NCBI GenBank assembly: GCA_033032865.1
Contig: JAWHQI010000266.1
Coordinates: forward strand, 1,773,501 to 1,837,500
Length of the DNA stretch: 64,000 nucleotides
Source of the DNA: Dactylorhiza incarnata
Taxonomy: Eukaryota > Streptophyta > Magnoliopsida > Asparagales > Orchidaceae
Direction of reading: 5' to 3'
Positions within the stretch are counted from its first letter, which is position 1; each line of letters begins with the position of its first letter. The notes under the pieces were generated by a model. The model saw only the letters and a list, made by a program, of their open reading frames with translations. It did not search any database and was not told the origin of the DNA. The position numbers and the translations under genes were made by a program. Positions 9,602 through 20,584 of this stretch are shown here, one piece after another.

Positions 9602-10816
9602 TGATGTAGCGCGTTCCTACGAGCTTACATGGGTGACGTCTAAGATAACCTCGACGCCTTACACTCTCTCGACTCCGCACAATAACTAAACGCAGCAGCA
9701 CAATTAGGTTATTTATTTTCTCGCGCTAACGTGCGGATAGCCAACCCGCTAGAGATCGTATCACGACTAGAGTCCAAGATCCGATCAAGCTAAAAGGACG
9801 AATATTTGCGTCCGAACGAGCGTTGTTGTACCAAAGAAAGATCCACCAAAATAAATCCGATTCGCAAACGGTTGATCTTTCCCCAACAAGAAAATAACAA
9901 GGTTCGCCAATCCTTTCGATAGTATCCGGAAGATCAAACAAAAAAAAAACAAATCTATCAAAGAAAACACCGCGAGAAATTTTCTTGCTTCGAGAAATCA
10001 CGCTAAAATCGTCCACCACAAAAACGATCTAAGAAAGGAGATCTCTTGAGTAGAAATTTCGTTACCCCTCTCGGAAACGTAGATCCGAGATATTGGACCC
10101 ACTAAAAATGATCGCTCTCCTTTGGAACACGGAAGGGACTCCAAATGATGAAGAAACTCGTTCGTCTTCCTCGCCTTTGCACCGGAGAGATTCACCAAAC
10201 CGTAGGCCCTTGCACTTGATATCTTCTCCTCCAATAGTGGTCGGCTAGAGAAAATCCGTTGAAGAAGATTTCGTAGTGAGGATTGGGTATGAAGTGGGAG
10301 AAGAGGTAACGGAAGAGAGTTGGAGAGAAAGAGAGATTTGAGAGAGGGAGAGAGAGGGAGGCCGAACTTGGGAAGACCCAAGAGGGGGGGGGGGGGGGGG
10401 GGGGGGGGGGCGGCGGCGGCAAGATGAGAGGGAGAGGAGAGGAGAGGGGAGGAATTAGGTTTAGGCAATTCTTTAAGCAAATAATATTCTACCTTTTTAG
10501 TTCAAGTCTTAGCCTTATATAGGCCTTACAACACAAGTGCTAATAGCACACCAAACATAGTGCTAAACGCACACCAATAGTTCAAAATAAAAAATAATAA
10601 GATGCAAGCCATAATTAAATTAAGACATAACTTAGCAAATATAATAATAATTAATTCTTGCGGCGTGGACGAAGATTGTAGCCGTGGCCGCCACGGCGCC
10701 GCATGTCTTTAGCTGGTGGGCCGTCATCATCATCTTCCGTCGCAATTCCATGACCAACCACGCCGTGTCCGTCATCTTCGTCTTCAAGTTTGCCGTCTTG
10801 GTGGCAGTCGCCATCA
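9602..10816 (-). repeat. 3' LTR of element B
   Basis: Near-identical to 15869-17059. It differs most in a G tract: 27 G at 10384-10410 against 5-6 G near 16650 in the other copy. It has a TATA box on the minus strand at about 10514-10521 and contains the last ~55 codons of pol. Confidence 0.93.
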
Positions 10817-12654
10817 ATCCTCCCCCGCTCGAAAGAACTCATCACCGATGAGTGGGCTGGAATATAACGGTGAAAGAGATCCGCATCAAGTAGCTTCACC
10901 TCCAACGCGGAGAGCCAAGAGTCGTCCGAGGCAGGACGGCCATTCCATCGAATCAAGAACCTGTGAACATCACCGTCGGAAGTTGGGAACACAGCATCCT
11001 GCAAAATCCTGTCAGGCAAGAAAACGGTCCGGGAAAATCTCGGAAATGCGTTAGGCAAAGAAGAAAAAGAAGTTTCATCATCAACTGGTGGCTTACCTCC
11101 CGTAGAGTCCGTAGGAGAGGGAGATCCAGAAACAATCTCACTACCCACCCCATTAGAAGTTTTAGTGGAAATATTAAACGGAGAGGCAGAAAGTTCAGGT
11201 GGTGGAGCGACATAAAGCGTTAAATCCGAAACGTTAAACACATGGGAGATTCCCCACTCAGCGGGTAACTGTAATAAATATGCGTTTTCGCCCAACTTCT
11301 TTAACACTCGAAAAGGACCGGCTCTCCTATTTGCTAATTTCTTTATAGTGCCCGAAGGCATCCGTTCAGGGGTTAGACGCACCATTACCAAATCACCAAT
11401 ATTCAAGTGGACCGCTCGCCTATTTTCGTTAGCATTCGATTGATAAATAGCATATTGTTTAGCTAGCGTCTCGCTAATTTGCTTATGGAGATTGTGAACG
11501 TGCGAGGCAAAATCCTGGGCAAAATGACTAGTTTTGAAAGATGGGGGTAGCGGCACTAAATCAAGAGGCACGGGTGCCTTATAACCATGTACAATCTCAT
11601 TTGGAGACAACCCAGTGGACCTATTCCGTGAATTATTGTAAGTTATTTGAGCATGAGGAAGAATAAGGTCCCACGTACCTTTATGATCGCCTACTAAACA
11701 ACGAAGTAATCCACCCAAACTTCGATTGACCACTTCCGTTTGCCCATCCGTTTGGGGATGATAGGCCGACGAAAACATAAGTTTTGTACCCATAAGCTTC
11801 CAAAGCGTCTTCCAAAAGTAACTAGTGAATTTGACGTCCCTATCAGATACTATCGTTTTGGGAACGCCCCGATGCGCCACGACCTCTTTGAAATACAACT
11901 TAGCAACATGGGATGCATCGTTGGTATTGTGACTAGCGATAAAATATGCCATTTTAGAAAATCTATCGACGACGACAAGGATGGAATCGTGTCGCCGAAA
12001 TGTCATAGGTAGGCCCAAAATAAAGTCCATACTAACGTCCTCCCAAGGAACCGACGGAATAGGAAGAGGTGTATAAAGACCCGCATTGGTCTTGTTACCT
12101 TTTGCTAATTGACACACACGGCAACTCCCAACGATCTTATTAACCATTGGCTTAAGTCCAGGCCAAAAGAATTTATCTTCCACTAGTGTTATCGTTTTAT
12201 CCCGGCCGAAATGTCCCCCTAGCCCTCCACTATGTAGCTCCCATACAATGAAATGGCGTAGTGAAGAGCGGGGAATACACAATTGCGTATGCCTAAATAA
12301 ATAACCGTCACGAATGTAGTATGCCGAAATAGTAGAGGGAGCCTGTTCCTGAGCGGCTAAATAAATGTCCTTAAAATCCGGGCATAGGACGTACTCATCT
12401 TTAATGCGTTCAGATCCTATTACCGTCACCTCCATTTTAGATAATAATAATGTGACACGACTAAGGGCGTCCGCCACACGATTTAACGTTCCCTTAAGGT
12501 GCTTAATAATGAATGTGTACTCCTGAAGATAGGAGACCCATTTGGCGTGCCGAGGGCTGATTTTACTTTGAGAGTTTACGAATTTTAGCGCTTCATGATC
12601 CGAGAGATTACAAATTCTTTCGATATAAGGTAGTGTCGCCAATGTTGGAGACAA
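10651..12654 (-). CDS. pol: RNase H end, integrase and chromodomain-like tail of element B
   Basis: 667 open codons, part of a polyprotein. From the start: end of RNase H ([30 protein letters not shown]), the integrase zinc finger ([14 protein letters not shown] ... CRVCQLAKG), catalytic Asp in SMDFILGLP, Asp in [10 protein letters not shown] and Glu in [11 protein letters not shown], then [19 protein letters not shown] and a chromodomain-like [17 protein letters not shown]. The last ~55 residues (from 10816 leftwards) are encoded in the 3' LTR and end in an acidic run and [13 protein letters not shown]. The frame differs from the upstream RT frame, so a frameshift lies between 12585 and 12654. 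Confidence 0.88.
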   Translation of the reverse strand: MSPTLATLPYIERICNLSDHEALKFVNSQSKISPRHAKWVSYLQEYTFIIKHLKGTLNRVADALSRVTLLLSKMEVTVIGSERIKDEYVLCPDFKDIYLAAQEQAPSTISAYYIRDGYLFRHTQLCIPRSSLRHFIVWELHSGGLGGHFGRDKTITLVEDKFFWPGLKPMVNKIVGSCRVCQLAKGNKTNAGLYTPLPIPSVPWEDVSMDFILGLPMTFRRHDSILVVVDRFSKMAYFIASHNTNDASHVAKLYFKEVVAHRGVPKTIVSDRDVKFTSYFWKTLWKLMGTKLMFSSAYHPQTDGQTEVVNRSLGGLLRCLVGDHKGTWDLILPHAQITYNNSRNRSTGLSPNEIVHGYKAPVPLDLVPLPPSFKTSHFAQDFASHVHNLHKQISETLAKQYAIYQSNANENRRAVHLNIGDLVMVRLTPERMPSGTIKKLANRRAGPFRVLKKLGENAYLLQLPAEWGISHVFNVSDLTLYVAPPPELSASPFNISTKTSNGVGSEIVSGSPSPTDSTGGKPPVDDETSFSSLPNAFPRFSRTVFLPDRILQDAVFPTSDGDVHRFLIRWNGRPASDDSWLSALEVKLLDADLFHRYIPAHSSVMSSFERGRIDGDCHQDGKLEDEDDGHGVVGHGIATEDDDDGPPAKDMRRRGGHGYNLRPRRKN

Positions 12655-13211
12655 CGTATTACGGCATAAAACTCGCGATCATAATTGGAATAATTTAATT
12701 TTGGGCCCGCAAGTTTCTCGCTAAAGTACCCAACCGGATGTCCCTCTTGGCTTAACACTCCCCCAATTCCTATCCCCGAAGCGTCACATGATAGTTCAAA
12801 CACTTTATTAAAATCCGGCAACCGTAGTAGTGGGGCTTCGGACATCCGATCCTTAATCATTTGAAACGCGCTAGTGGCCGATTTGGTCCATTTGAAATCA
12901 CCTTTCTTCATACATTCAGTTATTGGTGCCATGATGCTACTAAAATTGCGAATGAATCGTCTATAAAATGTGGCCAAGCCATGAAAACTCCGAACCTCCC
13001 TAATATTTTGTGGTTCCGGCCATTCTTTAATCACTTGGACCTTCTTAGGGTCAACATGTATACCGTCGGAACTCACTATGTATCCTAAAAATTCCACGGA
13101 AGTTACATCGAATGCGCACTTCTTAAGATTAATGAATAAGTTCTCTTGGCGCAATGTAGTAAGGATTGTTCGCAAATGAGTTTCATGATCGATCGGCGAA
13201 ATACTAAACAC
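12585..13211 (-). CDS. pol: RT C-terminal part and RNase H of element B
   Basis: The frame opens directly after a TAG that follows the RT catalytic YFDD-I. It contains the RT thumb ([21 protein letters not shown]), the connection [18 protein letters not shown] and the RNase H domain with its first acidic residue in [14 protein letters not shown] and Glu in [10 protein letters not shown]. It is in the same frame as 13212-14156, so a single base change (probably TTG to TAG) splits the enzyme. A frameshift near 12600 separates it from the integrase frame. Confidence 0.85.
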   Translation of the reverse strand: MFSISPIDHETHLRTILTTLRQENLFINLKKCAFDVTSVEFLGYIVSSDGIHVDPKKVQVIKEWPEPQNIREVRSFHGLATFYRRFIRNFSSIMAPITECMKKGDFKWTKSATSAFQMIKDRMSEAPLLRLPDFNKVFELSCDASGIGIGGVLSQEGHPVGYFSEKLAGPKLNYSNYDREFYAVIRCLQHWRHYLISKEFVISRIMKR

Positions 13212-14156
13212 CTAAATGTCATCGAAATAGACTACGACAAATTTTCCCATGTATGGCTTAAATACTTGAGTCATTAATCGTGAGAAGGTACTAGGTCCGT
13301 TGGTGAGGCCCTCTCCTAGCACTAACCACTCGTAAAGCCCGTCTTTAGATTTAAAGGCCGTCTTCCATTCGTCTCCCTCCCGAATTCTTATTTGGTGGTA
13401 ACCACTCTTTAAATCCAATTTTGAAAACACGGTGGCACCGGATAACATATCCAATAGATCATCCAAACGGGGAATGGGAAACCTATACTTGACAGTTATT
13501 TTATTAATGGCCCGGTAGTCTACACACAACCTCCAAGATTTATCTTTCTTCGGGACCAACAAGGCAGGGACGGCACAAGGGTTTTTACTATGGCGGATAA
13601 ATCCCTTTGCTAATAAATCGGAAATTAATATTTGTAGCTCATTATGTGCGGAGGGATTAAGTCGGTAATGGGGTTGATTAGGCAAGGATGAGCCCGGGAC
13701 GAAATCAATTTCGTGTTGAATGTCCCGGATGGGTGGCAATTTGGAAGGCAAATCTACCGGATAGACGTCCTTATATTCATCCAATAACGTGCGCAGAGAT
13801 AACGGTAGGTTCTCTAAAGACGGTGACTCTTCCTTAGCTTGTAGGCATACTAACGCATAAATGACGCCATCTAGAAAGGTCTCGCGTTCTAACTCCTTCC
13901 TACTTATAAAACTTATGGTTTTCCTTTCCGCAAGCACCACTGTGTCCTTGGAAGCATTCGACGGATCCTTAGGTGGTGTGGGTTTCAAAACAATGGTCTT
14001 ACCATTGAACTTGAACTCGTAAGTGTTGGCTCTGCCAAAATGGGTCACGTCATAATCATAAATCCATGGACGTCCTAATAAAACGTGACATACATCCATA
14101 GGGATGACATCGCACCACACCTTATCAACATAGCTCTTCACTGTGAGCGGTACCAA
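13212..14156 (-). CDS. pol: Protease C-terminus and RT N-terminal part of element B
   Basis: The opening residues ([26 protein letters not shown]) end the retropepsin fold. After a linker come RT fingers and palm: [36 protein letters not shown], the first catalytic Asp in [15 protein letters not shown] and the catalytic YFDD at the end, cut by the stop at 13212-13214. In frame with the 14193-14642 segment; a TAG at 14193-14195 separates them. Confidence 0.85.
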   Translation of the reverse strand: MVPLTVKSYVDKVWCDVIPMDVCHVLLGRPWIYDYDVTHFGRANTYEFKFNGKTIVLKPTPPKDPSNASKDTVVLAERKTISFISRKELERETFLDGVIYALVCLQAKEESPSLENLPLSLRTLLDEYKDVYPVDLPSKLPPIRDIQHEIDFVPGSSLPNQPHYRLNPSAHNELQILISDLLAKGFIRHSKNPCAVPALLVPKKDKSWRLCVDYRAINKITVKYRFPIPRLDDLLDMLSGATVFSKLDLKSGYHQIRIREGDEWKTAFKSKDGLYEWLVLGEGLTNGPSTFSRLMTQVFKPYMGKFVVVYFDDI

Positions 14157-14192
14157 ACATCATTTAGAAACTGCGATAGACGTTTTGTTCAC

Positions 14193-14642
14193 CTATGCTA
14201 TCTTATACGGATGTGGATGCGGCTCAGTGACTAAGTGCATTCGAGTGATGGCATTCTCCGAAACGACGTTCATACTACTTCCACTATCGATTATTAACTT
14301 ACACCACTTGTCACCGTTCTTAAAATTTACCGAAAAGATATTCGTCCGATTGTAATCGTCCGTCGCTCGTGATGTATTCAGAATACATCTCATAACCATC
14401 ATAAAAGAGTCATCATCAATATCACTCAGCTCGGCGTCAGACTCTGTACCGGCTTCATAGACAATCTCGGCGGGGTCAGACGTGGAGTCTAACAGGGCTA
14501 GGGGTTTTCCCTTAGTGGGGCACTCACTAGAGTAGTGCCCTTGAATCCCGCAAGAATAACAGGTGGCGTTAGTCTTATTAATATGCCCTATTGGAACTCT
14601 CTCACCAGTGGGATTTTTGATGTTCCTAGCGGTAATGACCAC
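14193..14642 (-). CDS. Zinc knuckle and protease N-terminus of element B
   Basis: CYSCGIQGHYSSEC is a perfect C-x2-C-x4-H-x4-C knuckle, the RNA-binding end of Gag. After an acidic linker comes the retropepsin active site IIDSGSSMNVVSE. The protease is cut by a TAG at 14193-14195 and continues in 13212-14156. The upstream Gag is in another frame (frameshift between 14642 and 14705). Confidence 0.82.
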   Translation of the reverse strand: MVITARNIKNPTGERVPIGHINKTNATCYSCGIQGHYSSECPTKGKPLALLDSTSDPAEIVYEAGTESDAELSDIDDDSFMMVMRCILNTSRATDDYNRTNIFSVNFKNGDKWCKLIIDSGSSMNVVSENAITRMHLVTEPHPHPYKIA

Positions 14643-14704
14643 GGAGTTCGAATCTGTTGATCGAAACCTTGCTTTGTCTCGTACGGAGGATGAGGGTGGG
14701 GATC

Positions 14705-15559
14705 CTAAAATGGATGTTTTTTTTGGAAAGATCGACCCTTGGACTTATAGGCATTGTGCTTTTCAATATACAAAGCTGCATTAAACGTTGCGTTAAGATC
14801 CGTGTGACCGTAGCGCAGAAGCTTGCCTTGGATATCCGGCCTGAGTCCCTTACAAAAACGTGATAGTGTTACTTCGGGCATTTCCGGGATATTACATCTC
14901 ACCATCATATCCTTAATAAGTCCCATGTACTCCGCTACTGATTTGTCCCCTTGGCGAAGGGTGGCTAGCTCATCGAACATTTGGGTTCGGTGATACGTGG
15001 GGACATATTGGTCAGTCAACAGTGCTTTCATGGCAGCCCACCCAATTGGGGGTACTCCATTCACGGTACCCATTCGCCTCTCTTCGTTCAACCAGAACGT
15101 CTTGGCCCTACTCAGAAGTTTCATTCGTGCCACTCGCACCTTATCACCGTCAGACAGATTGTGCCACTCAAAGTAGCACTCGATCTCCATGATCCAATCT
15201 AGGAAAACTTGAGGTTCTCCCATTCCATCGTAGGATGGTGGATGTAGTCGTACGGCCTTAGTTAAATCGAATTCGTCGTCCTGATCACGATGATGATTTT
15301 GTCGTTCGTTTCGTTGATTGGCGGGCTGTGGTGGGGGCCCTTGCCGATTTATCCCAAAGCCGGGATTTTGAGGCGCCGCCTGATTTACGGCCAACCCTTG
15401 TATTAATTGGGTGAGTGCATCGAACCTAGCGTTGAACTGTTCCCGAAGCTCCGCAATCGCTGCTGGAGCGTGCTCATCATCATGGTGGTCGGCCATGAGA
15501 GAGGAGGGTGGAAAATATTCCGTACCAAACCTAGTGCGCATGAACAGCAGGACAACCAA
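14705..15559 (-). CDS. gag: Gag capsid region of element B
   Basis: About 284 codons; the likely real start is the Met at MADHHDDE (residue 22), as the first residues are leader. An N-terminal coiled-coil-like segment (IAELREQFNARFDALTQLI) is followed by the Retrotrans_gag core: VRLHPPSYDGMGEPQVFLDW, MKLLSRAKTFWLNEE, MKALLTDQYVPTYHRTQ, KSVAEYMGLIKDM and LSRFCKGLRPDIQGKL. Position just inside the primer site and 5' LTR fits gag. Confidence 0.85.
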   Translation of the reverse strand: MVVLLFMRTRFGTEYFPPSSLMADHHDDEHAPAAIAELREQFNARFDALTQLIQGLAVNQAAPQNPGFGINRQGPPPQPANQRNERQNHHRDQDDEFDLTKAVRLHPPSYDGMGEPQVFLDWIMEIECYFEWHNLSDGDKVRVARMKLLSRAKTFWLNEERRMGTVNGVPPIGWAAMKALLTDQYVPTYHRTQMFDELATLRQGDKSVAEYMGLIKDMMVRCNIPEMPEVTLSRFCKGLRPDIQGKLLRYGHTDLNATFNAALYIEKHNAYKSKGRSFQKKHPF

Positions 15560-15852
15560 AACTTTGACCAGATATTTTTTATAAAAGAGTTTTTTTTGGA
15601 GACTATTAATTGGGAGATTAAAAATGATTTTTTAGACTTTTTTGCTTAAAAAAATAAGAAGAACATACAGGATTTTTTTTATAATTTTCTGCAAAAATTT
15701 TTTTTTTTGGATTTTGCTATTCGCAGACCAAAGTAAATTAGAAAATTCAGATTTTGGTTGTCTAATACGAAATGTGCACGACCGAGTGTGGGTCGACGTC
15801 CTAAGACAGAAAAAAGTAAGGATGGTGTCGATTGAGAAATCAACACAACCTC

Positions 15853-15866
15853 GCTTTGATACCAAA
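15853..15866 (-). other. Primer-binding site of element B (tRNA-Met type)
   Basis: On the minus strand, three bases after the LTR end CATCA, the sequence TTGGTATCAAAGCG is complementary to the 3' end of initiator tRNA-Met apart from one position. Confidence 0.7.
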
Positions 15867-15868
15867 TT

Positions 15869-17059
15869 TGATGTAGCGCGTTCCTACGAGCCTACACAGG
15901 TGACGTCTAGGATAACCTCGACGCCTTACACTCTCTCGACTCCGCACAATAACTAAACGCAGCAGCACAATTAGGTTATTTATTTTCTCGCGCTAACGTG
16001 CGGATAGCCAACCCGCTAGAGATCGTATCACGGCTAGAGGTCAAGATCCGATCAAGCTAAAAGGACGAATATTTGCGTCCGAACGAGCGTTGTTGTACCA
16101 AAGAAAGATCCACCAAAATAAATCCGATTCGCAAACGGTTGATCTTTCCCCAACAAGAAAATAACAAGGTTCGCCAATCCTTTCGATAGTATCCGGAAGA
16201 TCAAACAAAAAAAAACAAATCTATCAAAGAAAACACCGCGAGAAATTTTCTTGCTTCGAGAAATCACGCTAAAATCGTCCACCACAAAAATGATCTAAGA
16301 AAGGAGATCTCTTGAGTAGAAATTTCGTTACCCCTCTCGGAAACGTAGATCCGAGATATTGGACCCACTAAAAATGATCGCTCTCCTTTGGAACACGGAA
16401 GGGGCTCCAAATGATGAAGAAACTCGTTCGTCTTCCTCGCCTTTGCACCGGAGAGATTCACCAAACCGTAGGCCCTTGCACTTGTTATCTTCTCCTCCCA
16501 TAGTGGTCGGCTAGAGAAAATCCGTTGAAGAAGATTTCGTAGTGAGGATTGCGTATGAAGTGGGAGAAGATGTAACGGAAGAGAGTTGGAGAGAAAGAGA
16601 GATTTGAGAGAGGGAGAGAGAGGGAGGCCGAACTTGGGAAGACCCAAGAGGGGGGCGGCGGCAAGATGAGAGGGAGAGGAGAGGAGAGGAGAGGAATTAG
16701 GTTTAGGCAATTCTTTAAGCAAATAATATTCTACCTTTTTAATTCAAGTCTTAGCCTTATATATGCCTTACAACACAAGTGCTAATAGCACACCAAACAT
16801 AGTGCTAAACGCACACCAATAGTTCAAAATAAAAAAATAATAAGATGCAAGCCATAATTAAATTAAGACATAACTTAGCAAATATAATAATAATTAATTC
16901 TTGCGGCGTGGACGAAGATTGTAGCCGTGGCCTCCACGGCGCCGCATGTCTTTAGTCGGTGGGCCGTCATCATCATCTTCCATCGCAATTCCATGACCAA
17001 CCACGCCATGTCCGTCATCTTCATCTTCAAGTTGGCCGTCTTGGTGGCAGTCGCCATCA
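15869..17059 (-). repeat. 5' LTR of element B
   Basis: Pairs with 9602-10816. Carries the same minus-strand TATA region near 16757-16764 and a copy of the pol tail (16894-17059). Confidence 0.93.
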
Positions 17060-17064
17060 CCGAA

Positions 17065-18260
17065 AGAAAGGGTAGAGATGCATGGATCCTGAGACACGGA
17101 GATATGTGGTCTCTAGGGATGTGGTATTCGATGCGCTGACGTCATACCAAGGTAGCTCTTCTGTGGAGTTACAAGGAAGCAGGGTAGATGGTGGACCAGT
17201 GGAAGCTGCTAAGGAAGTTCTTGTGGAGTTACCTGTTTCTCCAGGTGCTCCTTGTATTACTAGCTCTGGGTCAGGTGCTTCAGGTTCTGGAACCAAGGGG
17301 AGCGAGGCTCCATGTCTACCTGAGTGGAGAGCTAGTCCAGAAGCTGCAGTGGAAGAGGTGGTTCAGAGTCAAGCTCTAAGGAGGTCCAAGAGGACCATTA
17401 TTCCACCTGATCAGTATACGGGCGGGAATTTGGTGAGCTTTGTCTCATGTTTCTTCGCAGGTCCCCTGGATGAGAGAGAGCCATCTGGTTATGAAAATGT
17501 TGTTGGAGTCAAGGAGTGGGAAGGAGCCATGGATGAAGAGATGGCTGCCCTCAGGAAGAATGAGACTTGGGACATGGTGCCTAAGGTTGAGGGTGTTACT
17601 CCATTGACTTGCAAGTGGGTTTTCAAACTGAAGAAGAAGGATGATGGAAGTATTGAGCGGTACAAAGCTTGCCTTGTAGCTCGAGGTTTCTCTCAGAAGT
17701 AAGGGGAGGATTATGAAGAAACGTTTAGCCCCGTTGCCAAGATGACTTTGGTTCGGGTGCTGATCGCATTGGCAGCATGCCAAGGGTGGAAGATTTGGCA
17801 ACTCGACGTGAAGAACGCTTTCTTATATGGCGAGATTGACATGGATATCTTCATGGATCAGCCACCTGGTTATGTATCCGAAGAGCACCCAAGATATGTT
17901 TGCAAGCTCAAGAAGGCTCTTTACGGCTTGAAGCAAGTGCCTCGGGCATGGTATGGGAAGATCGCAGAATACCTCCAGTTCTGCGGATATTTTGCTTCTA
18001 ATTCAGATTCGAGCTTATTCGTAAAGAAGACGGGGGAGCTTCAGGTCTTGGTGTTGCTAAACGTGGACGATATGATCGTCACGGGGAATTCTGAAATTGA
18101 GGTAGCTAGGCTTCGTGCTGAGCTAGCTATCAGATTCGAGATGAAGGATTTGGGTGAGCTCCACCATTTCCTTGGGCTCGAAGTGGAGAGGAAAGAGAGC
18201 GGGATGCTCGTTTCCCAAAAGGGCTATGCGGATCGAATCGTGAAGAGATTCGGATGGAAG
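17065..18260 (+). pseudogene. pol: Reverse transcriptase of element A
   Basis: Continues from 9601 after element B: MDPETRRYVVSRDVVFDA, an acidic and Ser-rich linker, then RT: WEGAMDEEMAALRKNETW, CKWVFKLKKKDDGSIERYKA, a TAA at 17700-17702 after GFSQK, the catalytic Asp in IWQLDVKNAFLYG, ALYGLKQVPRAWY and the active site. The last reads L-N-V-D-D-M, so the Tyr of the copia YVDD box is Asn (about 18060-18062). A one-base frameshift at about 18255 then moves to the RNase H frame. Confidence 0.87.
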
Positions 18261-19024
18261 GGGGTAAGAGCAGCTCTACTCCACTGGAGGTTGGATTTCA
18301 TCTTCGACGAGATGAAGGAAAGGTTCTTACCGATCCTTTGGTGTTCTGGGCTTTGGTCGGAAGCTTGATATACTTGACGATCACGAGGCCAGATATTACT
18401 TATGCAGTTGGCAGAGTGAGTCGGTTTATGGTAGAGCCTCGAAAGCCTCATCTTGTGGCGGCTAGGAGTATATTGAAATATGTCAAATCTACCTCGGATT
18501 TGGGTCTCTTCTATGGAAGAGATTCGGGCTTTTGCTTGCATGGGTACATGGACGCTGATTATGGAGGAGATTCGGATGATCGGAGATCGACGTCTGGATA
18601 CATCTTTATGACGGGCTTTATAGTTATATCATGGTGCAGCAAGAAGCAGGATTCTGTGTCTGTCTCTACCACGGAAGCGGAATACAAAGCTTCGACTTTG
18701 GCGGCTCAGGAAGCCATTTGGCTTAGGAGGCTTGTGGAGGACATTCATAGGGAGGTGGGAGGTCCTACTCTGCTACGTGGTGACAATGAGAGTGCTCTCA
18801 AACTGGTGAACAATCCAGTTTGTCACGCGCGTACAAAGCACATAGAGATTCATCACCATTTCATTCGTGAGAAGGTGTTGGAGCGATCTCTGATTATGGA
18901 GCATGTGCAGAGCAAGGAGAATGTTGCTGACATATTCACTAAGTCGCTAGCGAAGGGACCTTTTGGTCGGTTGCGGAGTTTGCTTGGGCTGACTTCCACT
19001 TCCCACTTTAAGGGGGAGTGTTAA
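18254..19024 (+). CDS. RNase H of element A
   Basis: Degrades the RNA strand during reverse transcription. After the RT connection ([26 protein letters not shown]) the copia RNase H motifs follow: Asp in [11 protein letters not shown], Glu in STTEAEYKA, Asp in [11 protein letters not shown], and the copia tail [15 protein letters not shown] ... [14 protein letters not shown]. It ends with a TAA that lies just inside the 3' LTR (19022-19024). All three catalytic acidic residues are kept, in contrast to the altered RT box upstream. Confidence 0.87.
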   Translation: MEGGKSSSTPLEVGFHLRRDEGKVLTDPLVFWALVGSLIYLTITRPDITYAVGRVSRFMVEPRKPHLVAARSILKYVKSTSDLGLFYGRDSGFCLHGYMDADYGGDSDDRRSTSGYIFMTGFIVISWCSKKQDSVSVSTTEAEYKASTLAAQEAIWLRRLVEDIHREVGGPTLLRGDNESALKLVNNPVCHARTKHIEIHHHFIREKVLERSLIMEHVQSKENVADIFTKSLAKGPFGRLRSLLGLTSTSHFKGEC

Positions 19025-20579
19025 ACTTTTAAAGTGGAAGTGGATTTGAGTTGTGCGGTCTGAAGATTGGAGACCGCGCAGTCTGCGCTGGTTTTCTGGC
19101 CGGTTGTGTCTCAGGCAGATTTGTTCTGAGCGGTTTGATCTGGGAGACCACCTCTTCTGTCCGGGCGGCTTACGCTGGTTGGTCTGGAGACTTGTTCAAG
19201 TCGACCAGATGTTCTTGGTCTGTCTTCTTGCAATGATCGGGCGGTCTGACGACTACTCTAGTCGGTCTGGTTACTGAAGGAGTTTTCTTGCTTTGCAATA
19301 AGACCGGGCGGTCTAGTTTTGGAGACCACTGTGACTGGGCGGTTTGGTTCTAACGGCAAGGTTTAATAAATGAGATATGAGCTATTCTGAGCTCGGGAGG
19401 TCTGTGTAGGATCAAGCGCAACCAACTCTCCCAAAAGCATGGACTGATGGGAAGGGCGCTACTTTTTTCTTTAAGGAAGTAGGAAAGGCGCTACGGGTCA
19501 AGTGAAGGAACGCTGGACCCAACAATCCCCCCCCCCCAGCGTCCAGCACGACCCGCAAGTTTAGAGGTGCTCCACATGGCTCAGAGCTGGTGCACCACAT
19601 GGCTTAGAGGTGGCTTTTCACATGGTCGCGGTCGCCTGACCCGCCGGGACCCACACAGGTAGAGAAATTTCAGGATTTAATCAGTGCCCCCCCCCCCGGC
19701 CTCGAACCCGCAACCTGCTTTGATACCACTTGTAGGATCAAGCGCAACCAACTCTCCCAAAAGCCCGGACTGATGGGAAGGGTGCTACTTTTTTCTTTAG
19801 GGAAGGGCGCTACGTGTCAAGTGAAGGAACGCTGGACCCAACAATCTGCTTTGCGTGACCGCTCGCGATCTGAAGGGTGGTTATTGTATCCTAGTTTGTG
19901 CGGTGATGGCATCCGTCCATCCGCCTATAAATAGGGGTGCATGGCCCATCATTCATAACAAGAATGAGAACTGTTAAACGGTTTGCAGCTCGCGGTCATC
20001 TTGTCTCCTTCTTCCAGCTTTGAATAAACCAGTTCGGGCGGACTGTGTTTAGGTGTTCGCGGTCTGGTGCAGCGGACTCAGTTGATCATGCGGTCTTAAG
20101 TGACCAGGAGGTCTTGAGGTGTTGTTTGTCGCAGGCAGCAGTTCTTTGTTCAGAGTTTGCGGGTTCTTCTTTGATCAAGACCGTGTGATCTGGGCGATCA
20201 AGAAGTGCGAACTATTTTGTTCAGCAGGGGAATAAAGCAGAACAGTGGGCGGTCTGTGGTTGTGGTCTGGCATGTATAGTCTGTACTCTGTTCGCGCGGT
20301 CTCAGCGGCTTCCGTCCGGCTTATTCTGTTCGCGCGGTCTGGCGGTCTCAAGTTGTCAGGTCGCTGCAGCTTGTTTTACCCTTGTGTTTTGTGCTTCTCT
20401 CCTCCGTGATTCTTATGAATCATGTCTCTCCATGTATATCTTGCATTGTAAAGAGATATTCAATACCATAGTACTATTTGTTCTTCTCATTGTCACTGTT
20501 GTGCTACATTTATGAAAAGTTTTGTGAAGTGTGTTCCGCATATTTTTCACTTCATCTCCGGACCACAAATTTTTCAACA
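19019..20579 (+). repeat. 3' LTR of element A (with TRIM insertion)
   Basis: Pairs with 6633-7756. The extra length is due to a TRIM at 19405-19843 plus its duplicated target. A TATA box is present at 19926-19933. The purine tract TTTAAGGGGGAG at 19007-19018 is the plus-strand priming site. Confidence 0.93.
19405..19843 (-). mobile_element. TRIM 1: miniature LTR retrotransposon, minus strand
   Basis: Two terminal repeats of 113-120 bases (19405-19524 and 19731-19843), TGTAGGATCAAGC...GACCCAACA, flank about 205 non-coding bases. Flanks are GTCTG and ATCTG (4 of 5 alike). On the minus strand the inner edge of the right repeat is followed by TGGTATCAAAGC (19717-19728), a tRNA-Met primer site, and an 11-base C tract next to the left repeat (19527-19537) is a G-rich purine tract on the coding strand. 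It is non-autonomous and related to TRIM 2. Confidence 0.85.
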
Positions 20580-20584
20580 ACCTC

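Larger units (their letters stand above)
9602..17059 (-). mobile_element. Element B: Ty3/gypsy chromovirus (CRM-like), minus strand, inside A
   Basis: LTRs TGATGTAGCG...CGCCATCA with inverted TGATG/CATCA ends, TSD CCGAA at 9597-9601 and 17060-17064. Reading leftwards from 15868: primer site, gag, zinc knuckle, protease, RT with YFDD, RNase H, integrase and a C-terminal chromodomain-like segment that extends into the 3' LTR. The TGATG...CATCA ends, the YGxxxPxPLDLxPLP motif after the integrase core, and coding sequence running into the LTR all resemble plant CRM (centromeric) elements. That assignment is inference; Reina is the alternative. It has two or more stops and two frameshifts. Confidence 0.92.
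6633..20579 (+). mobile_element. Element A: Ty1/copia retrotransposon, plus strand, interrupted by B and a TRIM
   Basis: LTRs start TGTTAAACTTTT and end TTTTTCAACA. The TSD is ACCTC at 6628-6632 and 20580-20584. The internal region gives gag, pre-integrase, integrase, reverse transcriptase and RNase H in copia order, with a tRNA-Met primer site at 7757 and a purine tract (TTTAAGGGGGAG) just before the 3' LTR. Integrase and RT are separated by element B (9602-17059); joining position 9601 to 17065 restores the copia motif downstream of FVGYD. The zinc knuckle and protease are missing, and several stops and one frameshift are present. Confidence 0.93.

Noticed and set aside
10192..10480. Proline-rich open frames on the minus strand
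   Set aside because: They come from translating the G tract and purine-rich LTR of B; the other LTR has a different tract length, and no protein family fits.
9998..16722. Pair of similar minus-strand frames of about 150-160 codons in both LTRs of B
   Set aside because: They are repeated because the LTRs are repeated. They end in polyproline from the G tract and show no known domain; the true coding part of the LTR is the pol tail.
19505..19730. tRNA gene suggested by GGCCTCGAACCCGCAACC
   Set aside because: The T-arm-like word is beside the primer site of TRIM 1 and there is no complete cloverleaf in the surrounding 80 bases.
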